The notes below the pieces were generated by a model. It worked only from the letters and a program-made list of their open reading frames with translations, had not been told where the DNA came from and did not search any database. From Ischnura elegans (lineage: Eukaryota > Arthropoda > Insecta > Odonata > Coenagrionidae), in the NCBI RefSeq assembly GCF_921293095.1, contig NC_060253.1, positions 84,419,992 to 84,483,991 of the forward strand: 64,000 bases of DNA, read 5' to 3'. Within the stretch, counting starts at the first letter, position 1, and the number at the start of each line of letters is the position of its first letter. Shown here piece by piece: positions 21,801-32,812 of the stretch. The position numbers and the translations under genes are program-made.

Positions 21801-24800
21801 TGGATTTTTGAAAATGGAATTCTAATGATAATTCATTTATTTATTACCATGGATGAGAAATCCCTACTGGGGGATTTGGCAAGTAAATTTGATCAATTAT
21901 TTTCTCCCTTCTTAAATGCTATAATGACGGTTATTCATTCATCTCATGCAGCCCCGAAGACGTACACAATGCAGTCACTTTCACAAATAGACCTCTGAGA
22001 AATGATGAAATGTTTGAAGTAAGATTGGAAAAGAAAATTAAGAAGACCAACCACGTTTTGGGCATTGGGGTGGTGACGTATTCTCCTGAGGACGTCGAGA
22101 TACTACCACAGATGCACGTGAGGTAAGAAATGCCAGTTAAAAGAATTTGGCTTGCATAACATGTTTTTTTATTATGTAAGATTTTACACTTTCTCGGCGA
22201 GCAGAATATTTAAACTTTTCTCGGGATTATTTTTTTTTTTTTTATTGCTTACATACATTTGGAAAATGCTCACGAATGCTTGCGTAGATAAAAATAGAAA
22301 TAGATATATATTCTCTGAATTAAATTAGAAATTTTCATGCCTCAATCGTTGGCAAACCTTTAAAATGGCCATGAAATTTATAAACTTAAGTCTTATTAAC
22401 AATCATAAAAACTTATCGTTGGTCCATTCCTGGTTATTCTGGGATACCAATTAAGCCATAATGCTAATCAGCTGGTGATAGTGTTAAGTGAAATGAATTT
22501 TAAAATGAATTTTCAATTGTTTCAACTTACCAGCGAAGCACATATATTAACTCTGCAAAGATAATACAATTTTTTGCAGCTAATTAGCCTATTTTTGTTT
22601 GAATGTACAATTATTTTGTAAGTACTTTATGTAAATAGTGACTTCAACTCATTTTTTGGAAATTCGGCTATTTCCAAATTTCTAGTCCCATGGGTGTAAG
22701 AAATTTGGAAATAAAGGTATATTGACATTGAATTTTTTTATTTTTTCAAAGCGGTGATTCAAATTTAGGCGTATTATGAGTTTTGCACTATTCACTAAAG
22801 TAACTATTGGTTATGTTCACATATTTATGTAAGTAATCGGCTGGAAGAATACCAACCAATTTGAACAATTTATCTTCGTTCAGAATGCTCACATTTAAAT
22901 ACTATATATACTCCAATAAATTTCCTAAGTAGCTTCAATTGTTTTCTTCTTGATAAACTAATGTCCGTTTTGCCACTTGAATCCAGTACTGTAATTCCAT
23001 TTCTTACAATATTCTTTAATGAAGCAACACATATAATTAGCCTTGTACTCAGGTTCCGGGAAAGTAATTATACAGAGTATATGGTTCAACTTGTTACTAC
23101 GAGGGTCGATCAGTAAGTAATGCGCCATATTTTTTTCTCAGGACACATGTATTGCAAAGAGTCAGAATTTGGTAGCAATATGCATCAAAATGGTCTATTT
23201 TCGTATGTAGTTTCCATCGCGTTGTTTGGCCGTGCGCCAACATGTTGGGGGAGCATGTATTCCCGGGTGGTATAAGCTCTTGTCTTTTAGGCATAGAATT
23301 GCCGAGCGTGGCTGATCATGGAGCTCTGTTTCTGCATCTCCTGAGGCTGTAACATTTTTACCCATCGCCCAACTTCACTCCTACCAACTGAAGCATCGCC
23401 ATAAACTGTAAAAAAAGTTATAAACTTTCACCACTTTTTCTGCACAAAAGAATTCAATAACAGCACCCTGCTTATAAAGTGAGTATTATGTAGACGCCAT
23501 ATTGAGTCAATATGGCGTCTACATAAGGCTCACTAATATTACACAGACTAAATAATATTATTGACGCTGTGCTACGGTTATGCCATCTGCTGGAACGGTT
23601 ACAGACTTCACCAGCGCAGAGAACAAACAAAAAATGTTAAACTGAGACAAGGACATTTATCAATAGCTTAAAAAAATTGGGCATTACTTATTGAACGACC
23701 CTCGTTATTTTATTAATGAGGGTACTAAATACAAAATATTGGTCGAACCCTGCGAAAATTCATTTTTAACCTGTGGAACATTGTAATGAATTGGGATACA
23801 TACAAAAGTGTGGTGTGGATGCGAAAATACACCATGTTTGGGGTAATAATTGGCGGTGAATGTAATAAATTTCCTTTATCAAAGCCTACGAGCTCATGAC
23901 TTACATACCCCTATTTCCATATCATGACGTCCATTCTTTTATCCGGTTATTTCATTGGATTATTTAAACTTTGGTTGATTACCGCACTTAAATATAACTA
24001 AGCTTTAAGTTTTCTATACGTTATTGAAACAAGTGTACAGTAGATCGATAATCATTTCGATCGATATTATTAATCGATATTATCGACATTAGATTACGAT
24101 AAGTGATAAAAACGAATGTAACATTAGACCTTATAAATATTGAATGGTATACACCACAGGGTAGGATTACCGTCTACTGTGGATAACCTAACGAGAATAG
24201 GGGTTTTCTTGTTTTTTCGTGAAAAATTATATTTTTTAACGTTTTCGACTGATGTTTACGTTTAAAAATAGGTATTCGTCATTCTAGCGATAATTTATGG
24301 TTGGGAATAAGAGCGCCTCGGTAAAAGTAACAAAAATTTGATGAAACTTTGGTCACATTTTCTTTGAAAAACGTACCTACTTTCAATAATCCAGATAAAA
24401 AGGGATTCCCGTGTATTTTCGAACCGTCCCGTTTTTGACGTATTTGACGGTAAAATTAGTATAATACAACATCCCTTAGCGAAAAAACTGTTGAAATTTC
24501 AGCAGTTAATTGGGACCACTGTTGAATACAACAGTAACTGCTGAATCCAATAGTAACTGCTGATTTCATCAATAACTGTTGGATTTATTAGTTACTGTTA
24601 GAGTTAACAGTTATTGTTAGTTTTCACAGTTACTGACAGTTTTAACTGTTACTGTTAGTTTTAACAGTGGTCCCAATTAACTGTTGAAATTTCAACAGTT
24701 CTTTCGGTAAGGGATGGGCTCTTATGGATAAATACTTTTTTGCCATGGAAACTGTTTATAAAAGGACCTTGCTGAGATGGCGTTCATCATAAGCAACATT

Positions 24801-27800
24801 TTGTGACGAATTTAAATATGTAATGCGAAATCACAAGTTCATGATGGAAGGAGAAAGATATTTGCAAAAAAAACTGCCCGAAAGCATCTAGGCGGCTGGG
24901 AATCACTGGCACCAACATCGCAAAGCGAAAACCGTAACGCCGACTTCGCCTAAATTACGCTAATATGTTCAGTTTCCTGGCTTTTGCATACGCTTTACAT
25001 ATCTTTTGTCTATACATAAATACATTCATTTAGGATTTACCACTACATTTACATTGTGAATATTTAGTCAAGGTGTGTCGTCAACAGTTCAGCGTGTAAA
25101 AGTTCGAAGCAGTGCTGAAACTAGTTAAGTTGACCCCTCTAAATACCTTTTAAAAATCATTTTTGGCGTTTGCATTGTGCTGAGGTCCAAAATTGCATAT
25201 ATGTCATACCTAATGGTTTTCTTTTGTTTAATTTTTAGCGACTATTTTGCGTTAATAATAGGTTCCCCAAGTACATCACTTGAATTCAACCGATGCCGCT
25301 ATAAATACCTTATTACTAAATGCTCGATAAAATTAGCTTTCCCTCATGTCTGTAATTTTTTACAATAATCCGTGGTAAACGTAATGCGACAATGCGAAGC
25401 ATTTTCGCCATTTCAATGCTGAGATTAGTAGTGTAATTTTAATATATCAAATTTTATGCATGGAATAATTTAAAAGTAATAAATGCATAATCATAATACA
25501 ACCCTTGTATGAATATCAAAGGTTCTATGATGGCTTTAAGAACTAGAATGTAAGTTGTAGAATATCGATGTTACATCAATATTTCCTATCATTGTAACAT
25601 AAGCCATTGTCCGGAAGGACAGGCAAACTGACATGAAACTGACTTTATCAAAATTGATCAAAAATGAACGCAATCATAAATTAGCGCTAACTTAATCAAA
25701 AAAATTTTCTATTTTGCATAGGAATGAAACGTGGATGATGAAACATGCTAGCCTGTATGGAAATAATAAAGCAATCAAAGCTAACATTGGCAAAAATCTG
25801 GACTCCTTAGAGGTATGCACTTTTATTTATTATAAATATACGTAAGAAATATCAATGCCACTGTATTCAATATTTTTAGGTCAGAGTGCCGCGCAGTGGT
25901 GCATTACTCTGTAAATGAGGTCCCACGACTATAGGCTGGTGACAATAATCGATAGCCAATTGATCGTCGTAGATGTAATAATCCGGAAAGTAATAGTAAA
26001 CGGATTACCGAGAAAGTAAGTCGAAGTATTATGAAGAACATCCTTAAGGCGTGCCCGTCAATCGGCATAAGATCGATTATTTGTTGCCTAAGCACTATGC
26101 TATAATTTAATGCATGAAATAATGTTAAAGTAATAAATGCATAATCATAATACAACCTTTGTATGAATAGCATAGGTTCTATGATGACGTTGTAGAATAA
26201 ATATATAGAATTGGTTAAAACTTTCACGGTACATGGTATTAAGATCCTTATTTTTGGGTTTACCCGTGTCACAAATTAAAATTCCAACAGTTTCGTCACC
26301 GCTGCTGGAGACTTCATCAGGGCGTCTCTAGCAGCGGAGACGAAACTGTTGGAATTTTAATTTGTGACACGGGTAAACCCAAAAATAAGGATCTTAAAAC
26401 TATGTAGAATGTGCCGTAGTGCACGCAATATGTAGCTTAGTGCATTTTGAGTGAAAATATTCACACCCTGCCAAATACCCTACATGTTTCGCCGACAGCC
26501 TGCTACTATTACTACTTAGTGCTATCGACTGTTTTACGTGACGACCTATTTGTGCCATGTATCATTTACCATCAGTCTTTATTCACGGCAAGCCAGTAGT
26601 ATATCAGAGGAGATTTGGCACGGCAGCATGAATTGCGTAGACCTGTTGGCGTCGGCTTAGTTGTCGCCGACCTTTATTCATGATACCAAAAATGAGGAGG
26701 AAGCTTAATACGAATTTGATACTGAAAATATACAGGGTGGAGAAAAAATGTGTCACAAAATTTTAACCTTGGATAGCTGATATCAGCAGGAACCAAAATT
26801 ACAAATGATATTCGGCTGAAAACGTACCAAATTCAAACTACAGAAATTATGAGCCAAGTGCTCCGATTGGCCGCGAGTTTGCACTGTTGCCGGATGCCTT
26901 GGATACCTCGCGTTCACCGGCAAAGCATTCGAAGTCATGAATTGTCCAGAACATCCGGCAACACGACAAACTCGCGGCCAATCGGAACTTGGCTTGGATA
27001 AAAGTTTCTGTAATTTGAAAATTGTGCGTTTTGGACTAAAATATCCGTAATTTTGATTCCTATAATCATCAACTATCCGTGATTAAAATATTATGATATA
27101 ATTTTTCTCCACCCACTCTATCACACCTTTTATGTTAATCTTTAAATGAAGTTATTGTGCCAAATCACCTCACTTCATAAATATACGCTAATTTTGTCTC
27201 TTCCCCGTCCAGTTTCATGGGATACCCTGAAAACCAATAGTCATGGAAACTTTGATCTGTGAATCAGGTTCTTTCGTTTGCTCTAATGGATCGCTCAGCA
27301 ATCATAGTCGTAATGCGGACTTTTTTGGAAATCAATTTAAATGCGTCCTAACAGGAAACAAACATCAAGCTCCAACGGGATTGACTGAGGTCCCCTCTAT
27401 GTATTCGACATGTACAAGACCATCTCCCCCAATTTTCAGCTTCTCAAACTGTTTCAAATGTTAAGCGAATTTGGGGCTAATGATTACACTAGTAGTGATT
27501 CTATTTTTTCTCGAAGTGTTATTTTCACGAATATTACATTTGAGAATTCTTAAGTCCGCCGCTAGAATTATTGTCGCTCTGCGTACATCAAAATCAGGTT
27601 TCAAAATCACCATTCCCGGTGTTAACAATCATGAATATTCACGGCGAATATTCGTAAATTAGCCAATAAATCATTGTCAGCGAAAAAGACCAGTTATATT
27701 CTACATATTATGCATAGGTGGATTTAGAGTTTGGGGGCACCCCCAGACGCTTTAAAAAAAATATTTTTAATACAGTTATCATTACGTTCGTTTTATTTTG

Positions 27801-28362
27801 TTTATTACGGAGCCTGGATCATTCAGTTTAATTTTAATAACTTTCATATCTAAATAAAGAGAATAGTTGATACATTAATTGATGTATTTTCTTTTTAATC
27901 TCAAATATGAGAAGACCTGTCACATCCTTGCGCCTCCCCCAGGAAAAAATCCCGTATCCACCCCTGCTACTATGATCAATGGTGATAATCACTCTGAACG
28001 AGATACCAAAGCCCTTTACGGTCCATGCGAGATACAGCTGCCTAGTGGCGCCGCCGAATAAAATACGCGCGAAACGGCAACAGAAGAACATGGTGGCTAA
28101 GGCAGGCAGGCGGAGTCCCAAGAACATGGCGGTCAAGCGTTATAACGTTTCACCGCGATGCTCTTGGGTCTTCCTTTAATGGAGTCCCTTTGGTTTTGAT
28201 CCTCAGGTGAACGACAGGGTCGGAGTGATGCGGCGTGCGAACGGCGAACTTCACTTTTTCATCAATGGCGTCGACCAAGGTTCGGCCGCAGCCGTCCCTG
28301 AGGGCGTTTATGGAGTGATGGAGCTTTGGCACGACGCCAACAGGGCGCGCATTGTATACTGA
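18886..28362 (+). CDS. Gene A: secreted single-NHR (Neuralized-homology-repeat) protein
   Basis: Five exons: 18886-19171, 19625-19739, 21952-22122, 25722-25812, 28207-28362. All introns are GT-AG, in phases 1, 2, 2 and 0, giving an unbroken 272-residue protein. Residues 1-24 form a signal peptide ending LLLTSVGA. Residues 25-95 are an unrecognised region with cysteines in DQC and VQCGG and a GDWIRSF motif. The rest is one NHR domain: FHRRHGKNVILLEEGRTAQK, VTFTNRPLRNDEMFEVRLEK, IGVVTYSPEDVEILP, TWMMK, then DRVGVMRRANGELHFFINGV and DQG, ending EGVYGVMELW. This order matches NEURL4-type NHR repeats, whose family members act inside cells. There is no RING or second NHR. NMSS and NETW are glycosylation sequons. 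Function is unknown; the exon model is well supported by the B and C paralogues. Introns 2-4 are full of foldback elements. Confidence 0.88.
19931..20387. mobile_element. MITE with AAGCCTGAATCACACGATCA termini (gene A intron 2)
   Basis: The left end AAGCCTGAATCACACGATCA is the reverse complement of the right end TGATCGTGTGATTCAGGCTT, and the subterminal CACTTTCG and GATCGCGA words also pair. Length is 457 bp. There is no coding capacity. The family was not assigned. Confidence 0.8.
20458..21155. mobile_element. Long-inverted-repeat foldback element (gene A intron 2)
   Basis: Ends TAGCCCGGTCAAA and TTTGACCGGGCTA are inverted. Inward, pairs such as AAATTCCCAACA/TGTTGGGAATTT, AAAAGTCCCCATCGAT/ATCGATGGGGACTTTT and GGAAATTATCTA/TAGATAATTTCC keep register to about 20775 and 20830. 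Each arm is about 320 bp, moderately diverged, with a loop of about 55 bp. The open frames inside are the same arm read on both strands. Confidence 0.85.
23100..23704. mobile_element. mariner deletion derivative (gene A intron 3)
   Basis: Termini CGAGGGTCGATCAGTAAGTA and TTACTTATTGAACGACCCTCG are inverted, with TA at the left flank. On the minus strand ASVGRSEVGRWVKMLQPQEM corresponds to the helix-turn-helix part of mariner transposase (usual ASVSRSTVGRWVKR). The catalytic region is absent, so the element cannot encode an active transposase. A perfect 18-bp palindrome sits inside at 23487-23525. Confidence 0.8.
24473..24713. mobile_element. Foldback MITE built of AACTGTTA words (gene A intron 3)
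   Basis: Terminal inverted repeats of about 50 bp begin CCCTTA(G/C)CGAAA and include ACTGTTGAAATTTCA and TTAATTGGGACCACTGTT on both sides. The core is a run of AGTAACTGCTGA, AACTGTTGG and CAGTTACTG words, so almost the whole 241 bp can fold. AT flanks both ends. Confidence 0.8.
25450..25562 (+). repeat. Direct repeat, copy 1 (copy 2 at 26098-26200)
   Basis: AAAGTAATAAATGCATAATC, ATAATACAACC and GGTTCTATGATG are shared with 26098-26200 at high identity. The two copies flank gene A exon 4, suggesting a local duplication or two insertions of one small repeat. Confidence 0.7.
26098..26200 (+). repeat. Direct repeat, copy 2
   Basis: Matches 25450-25562; it lies in gene A intron 4 and ends where the inverted repeat at 26239 begins. 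Confidence 0.7.
26239..26397 (-). repeat. Hairpin with hammerhead-like motif, Penelope-type terminal piece (gene A intron 4)
   Basis: Two nearly identical arms of about 74 bp (outer ends TTAAGATCC and GGATCTTAA) surround a short loop. The minus strand carries CTGATGA (26314-26320), a GTCTCC...GGTGAC stem, then GAAACTGTT, the order of a hammerhead ribozyme core. Such motifs are known at the ends of Penelope-like elements. No coding part is present. Confidence is high for the repeat and moderate for the ribozyme reading. Confidence 0.7.
26733..27118. mobile_element. Tc1/mariner-like MITE with long inverted ends (gene A intron 4)
   Basis: TA-flanked left end CAGGGTGGAGAAAAA pairs with the right end TTTTTCTCCACCCA, and the inner words GGATAGCTGAT/ATCAACTATCC, CAAAATTAC/GTAATTTTG and GATTGGCCGCGAGTTTG/CAAACTCGCGGCCAATC also pair. 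About 386 bp, with no transposase. Confidence 0.75.
27709..27968 (-). mobile_element. Decayed hAT-like repeat (gene A intron 4)
   Basis: The left end GCATAGGTGGATTTAG and the reverse of the right end, GCAGGGGTGGATACGGG, form imperfect inverted termini, with a GGGGGCACCCCC block just inside. The segment at 56935-57245 in gene C has the same end words in the other orientation. No coding sequence. Confidence 0.5.
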
Positions 28363-28395
28363 TTGACCAGAGTGCAAGAAATGAAAGTTCCTAAC

Positions 28396-28744
28396 CAGTG
28401 GCGGTTCTATGGGGGGTCTAAGGTGACCATAACCCCTCCCCTCCATTGGGTCGAAACCTAACCTAGACAATATCGATTTTTTTGGAGTTCGCCTCTTTGT
28501 AAGAAAGTATTTAGTTATATTTTCCGATATATTTACCACCTTTAACGAATTGAAATACAAATGGACTCAAAACTTAGGGCCTATTTCACACGTTTTGGTA
28601 TGTTATCTAAAGAGGGGCTCTAGCCCCTCCCTTGGGTATCCAATTTACTCTAGATAGAATGTTAATCTTGTTCGGACCTCCACTACTGCTGGGAGGTTAC
28701 CCCCACTTATTCCCCCCCTTGTCCCTATCCTGGATCCGCCACTG
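28396..28744. mobile_element. hAT MITE in the 3' flank of gene A
   Basis: Termini CAGTGGCGGTTCTATGG and ATCCTGGATCCGCCACTG are inverted. The flanks TTCCTAAC and TTCCCAAC form an 8-bp target duplication with one difference, the hAT length. It starts 33 bases after the gene A stop codon. It has no coding capacity. Confidence 0.85.
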
Positions 28745-28849
28745 TTCCCAACTATTACATTTCACAAACAAGTCGGATTGTTTTACAAAGGCTAATATGC
28801 TTCATTTTTATTCCATGCATTCCATATCACTGAATGATGTACAATTCTT

Positions 28850-29060
28850 TTCAATAAAATCATCATCAACAGCCATAAATCCAAAGATTGGTTTGACGGA
28901 TCTCTCTTATTCTCCTCTTATCGATTTCAATACGTACATGATTTTTCTATGTATTTTCATCGCCTGATTTATGTATCTCATCTGCGGTCTATTCTTAAAT
29001 ATTCTTCCCTTCCACCTGTCCTTCAAAGACAATTTTTAGCATATTATCCTGCCTCACAAT
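28850..29060 (-). mobile_element. RTE-like LINE 3' tail
   Basis: Read on the minus strand, AGGAGAATAAGAGAGATCCG, GTCAAACCAATC and GATGATGAT-type words match the C-terminus and tail of the copy at 62100-62550 (AGGAGAATTGAGTGGAGAGC, GTCAAACCAATCCTAGGATT). It is a 5'-truncated fragment. An AATAAA at 28853-28858 on the plus strand is a possible poly(A) signal for gene A. Confidence 0.6.
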
Positions 29061-29690
29061 ATTGGCAGTTAAATTTTCCCGTCTGCATTCACGGAAAATC
29101 GTAGGATTCTTCTTCTCCATAGAAAAACCTTTCCTTTCAGTGGAAACATTAAATTATGGTTTCGCTGGTAATGGACCACGTCGCCCTTATGACGGCGTTG
29201 GGATTACCCTATCCTTCCATCCCCACCTGTGGGGTTGTGTTTGAATCGTAATAGTCCTACCCACTCACCAACACGAGTAGTCCATTAAGAGTGGTCACCA
29301 ATGATTGTGTCATCAATTTATGATGATGATAAAAAGTTAGCTGTGATCATTATAATCTTTGATAAAAATTGAGCATTTAAAATTTAAAAATCATGAAATG
29401 CAATGGTTATTTTTTTATAAAATATTGATGCCACAAAAATCCAGCAGACAGCTGAGTAAACAATATGGGCTACGAAGGAAGCTTGCCAAACATATCTAGG
29501 TTTAACTATTATGACATTCATAAAACTTTACCATATTATTTTTCTAAATTAAAACAAGCGTAATTTTAAAAAATGCTTAAAACCAACTATTAAAGGACCG
29601 GAGACTGATAAAATTGAATTTCTTCATAATAATATACACTGTATAAACAATCCAACAAATAATGTCAATCATTTCTAGACTTTAGTCCAA
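29061..29690. other. Unrecognised intergenic DNA
   Basis: No gene or clear repeat seen; AT-rich from 29330 on. Confidence 0.35.
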
Positions 29691-30370
29691 AATTGAATGA
29701 TCTGGGAACCTCAGAGCGGCGGCGCCCCCTATCTCTGAACTAACCTAGCTGAAGAAAACAATGCTAAGCTTCAACTGCTATTAAATATGTGCGTTAGATT
29801 TATTTTTAACATAGAAAAGGATGATCACATTTCCCCCTATTTCACCCTTATTGCATGGATAAAGGCAAAAGCGAAAAGAAAATACTTGCTTTGTATCCCT
29901 ACTCCTTTTTCAAAAATGAACAGCCCAGGTACCTGAAGCTGAAGCTCCTGATTTTTATATCACACCCCAACATAAAATTACCACATATGAAAAACTTTCT
30001 CTTTTGTCGGAGCACGATTATGGGATAGTAATGGAAGGGAGTTGAAAAAAAATCAAGAAGCACCAATGCTGTGGACGATGCAGAGGTATGGCAGAGACTT
30101 TGCCCCCTTTTTCAGAATCAACGTAATGACTTGTTTCAAGTTACGGCTTGATATGCAAGAAATTCAGGAGTAGCTAAGAATTCCAACAAAAGCTTGTATT
30201 GGCAGAGATTGAGAATGCTGAATGAGGATTTGAAAGATTCTGTCTCTTTGTCTGTTTTCAAGCAAAGATTTTTTCGATTTATGCAAGCCCTTGAAAGTGT
30301 TTATACTCCTATACTTTTATACTCCTTATATTTTTATGCCATTTTCAATGCTATTCATCCGCCTATGCCT
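29690..30370 (+). mobile_element. CR1/jockey-group LINE C-terminal fragment
   Basis: LQLLLNMCVRFIFNIEKDDH, ISPYFT, WIKAKAKRKYLL and later SLSVFKQRFFRFMQALE follow the end of LINE reverse transcriptase ORFs (usual LQRLQNSCIRFIFNLRRDEH...ITPY...WL..K.RRKY). The fragment at 54635-55090 is the same family. Stops and shifts interrupt it. Confidence 0.65.
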
Positions 30371-31544
30371 TTAGTTTCTAATTATAAATGTTGTGATTAG
30401 CGTATATCTAAAAATCTGAATGATTGATGGAAAATAAATAGCAAAGCTTTAGTTTGCAGTGACGATGAAATTTTTGTTTCGCGAGATAACTTACAACGAA
30501 AAATATTTGCTGGCACACAGATTATTACGCCTAAGTAGATCAACTCTGATCGAGAAAATAAATACGTAGTATACAAGAAAACGTTAATTTGCGATGAAGA
30601 TGACAATAGTATGAGCTGATCACTGGCATAGATGGACATATTCAACCGCTCTATGATGTAACAAGTGTCACATCTACAAGTAAATCTGATAGTAGTAAAA
30701 ATATATTTAAAAACTCACATTTTTATTCAAATATAAAAGAAGAAAATATACGTTGGCCCAAAGTACCAAGCTCAAATTTTTCAGTTAAGAGACTAATTTT
30801 CAAATGCATAAGCGCACCGTGCGCTTAGGAGTGATAAAAATTCATCATGTATTTGAAATGTTAGTTGTGGTGTCGCAATTAATATATACCGAGATATTTC
30901 GTTCCAATCATTTTTTTAAATATTACGGACTCAAATTCGATCAATGATCTTAATCCACGTGTTTCACAACAATGATTTGTAATCTTAATTAACCGTATTT
31001 CTTTGTTTGATGCAATATTTTAAAATATTTTTTCACGTAGAAGTCCTTCTATTCGTCGTTTGCAGTTGTTAATTAATTAAATTTAATACTTCAAAGCATC
31101 TGGATCAAATATTTCTTAAGAGGGCGCCCTAGCGTTTGAATTTCCCAATTTAACGGCTCACGAAGCCCTCTGGCCGCAGCGCCGGGATATAAAGACCGAA
31201 GCCGAAGAGCCTCGAGTGAGAGAAAGGGGGTGGGGTAGAAAAAGGCAACTCCCCTCCCAACTTCGCCCGCGACGACTCCGAGGAGAAACTTGATACTCAT
31301 GATAAATATGATACGGGTCGCTGGAACAGGGGTCGCAGTCTGAGTTGATATGTGACACCTGATGCGAGCCAATTAGAAATAAAAGAAGCCAACTCATTGG
31401 GGCCGTGTTCCTCTCTCATGCGCTGTAAGAATAGGCTCGTGAATGCGAAGGTTCTTTTGAGTCACACCGGTCACACCTTTTCCGAAATTGTTGACAATGT
31501 CATCCTCATTATGTAAGCAGGCATTTCGTCAAAATCACGTCGCC
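30371..31544. other. Unrecognised intergenic DNA
   Basis: No coding exon or RNA gene recognised. A GC-richer stretch at 31130-31400 has overlapping minus-strand frames without known motifs. Confidence 0.35.
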
Positions 31545-31740
31545 AACTTAGGTGGTGGCCTGGTGAAGTCGTCGCTGCCAAACAAGGAATCGCGGGATCG
31601 AGTCCCGCCTGGGTAGGTTTCCCCTGTCCAGGTCTTCGTTTTTCGTGTAATTAATGGGTACATTTGCTTAATACTCAATAGAAAATGGCTCCATATGAGC
31701 TGTATTCGGTGGTTTGGGAATGAAACAAAATTTAAAAAAA
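31545..31740 (+). mobile_element. tRNA-derived SINE
   Basis: A TGGTGGCCTGGTGAAG A-box-like word is followed about 45 bases on by GGATCGAGTCC (31595-31605), close to the pol III B box GGTTCGANTCC. After a roughly 75-bp tRNA-like head the sequence continues into a body and ends in an A-rich AAATTTAAAAAAATAAAATT tail. No cloverleaf anticodon arm can be drawn, so it is a SINE rather than a working tRNA. Confidence 0.65.
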
Positions 31741-32105
31741 TAAAATTTCAGTATTGAATTGTGGTTTACATACTGTTATTTTGACGGAATGTAGTATTTT
31801 TACACAACGAAGATATCATCGCTCGCAGTTTTCGAAACGGAAGGAAAAAACGGGTGGCAAACGAAAAATGGAGAGGTTTCTCACTTGATATATAGGTACT
31901 TAAGCGAAATATATTCAACTAACATAATGAATTATTAATAAAATTTAACAATATGTCAGCTAGCTTGCTTGAAAGTCACACTCGGATGCGAAAAACAATG
32001 GTTAGTGGTAGAAATATTTTTTATTAACACCGATAAAAAGAAACAATGAAACAACCCGATGGAAAAAAATTCTGTGGGATGCTATGATGCGCGAGGCTGT
32101 GTGGT
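31741..32105. other. AT-rich DNA, nothing recognised
   Basis: No coding signal seen. Confidence 0.3.
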
Positions 32106-32812
32106 TCAGAAGCCCTTGAAGGTCCACTTCAAATTTTTTCTTCCACTGATGTCCCCTGTGGATATGAAGATTTTTTTGCGTCTAGCTCTTTCATAACTAC
32201 GATGAAGCTGGTGGCCACAGATCTTGGCAGTCTTGCGAATAATTTTGTATAGAAATTTGGTTAAATAGCAATCAAAAATCGGCCAAAGAGCTTCTTCTGT
32301 CGTCAGTTTATTTTGAGTTTTAGGTATTTTCCTCCATTTCTGTAATATCAGTTTCCGTCGGGTGGGGGTGGTCATGGTCATTTCCGTGATAACCTTCGCA
32401 GCCGCATCATTCCCTTGCGAGTGCAGTGTCATATATGTGGCAAGCGATAGCTCAGCTGCTGATGCTTTCTCAAATCAGTCACTTTTCTGCTCTTATTGTT
32501 AGATCTATCATTGGACTCCTTAAGGTCTTCCTTAGGCCTTTCTTTCTGCTGTACAAAAAAACAAACAGGAATTAGATAGCAATAGTGATATAAAATCGCC
32601 TTCGAGGGAAGTAAAGCCAATACGAATACGTTTAACAATAGTAGGTTATAACCTGAGCAAGGAGTCTCAAGGAGATTATTATACATGTCAGCTGGGTATA
32701 TCCTTCTCCAACCAACATCGACTTTTTTTTCAAATCTGTCGCTGGTTCTCTTGCATTCGTTCCATTTCTGGAAGTACGTATAGATAAAGTATTTGTTCAT
32801 GACAATCTGCAT
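32106..32812 (-). pseudogene. Possible DNA-transposon coding relic
   Basis: Two minus-strand frames (32429-32812 and 32106-32432) have protein-like composition. The second reads NKLTTEEALWPIFDCYLTKF, LYKIIRKTAKICGHQLH and SYERARRKKI, which resembles the TEEAL...LSKxxYxxIR...YPSYxxVxxxK string in some insect cut-and-paste transposase-like proteins (CMC/Chapaev-like). The match is from memory and partial. A host gene fragment is also possible. Confidence 0.3.

Noticed and set aside
28150-28560. 136-codon minus-strand frame
   Set aside because: Antisense to gene A exon 5 and running into the hAT MITE; the plus strand has the conserved NHR sequence.
31545-31625. Possible functional tRNA gene
   Set aside because: Only box-like words are present. 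The anticodon arm and acceptor stem do not pair, and the sequence runs on into a SINE body with an A-rich tail.
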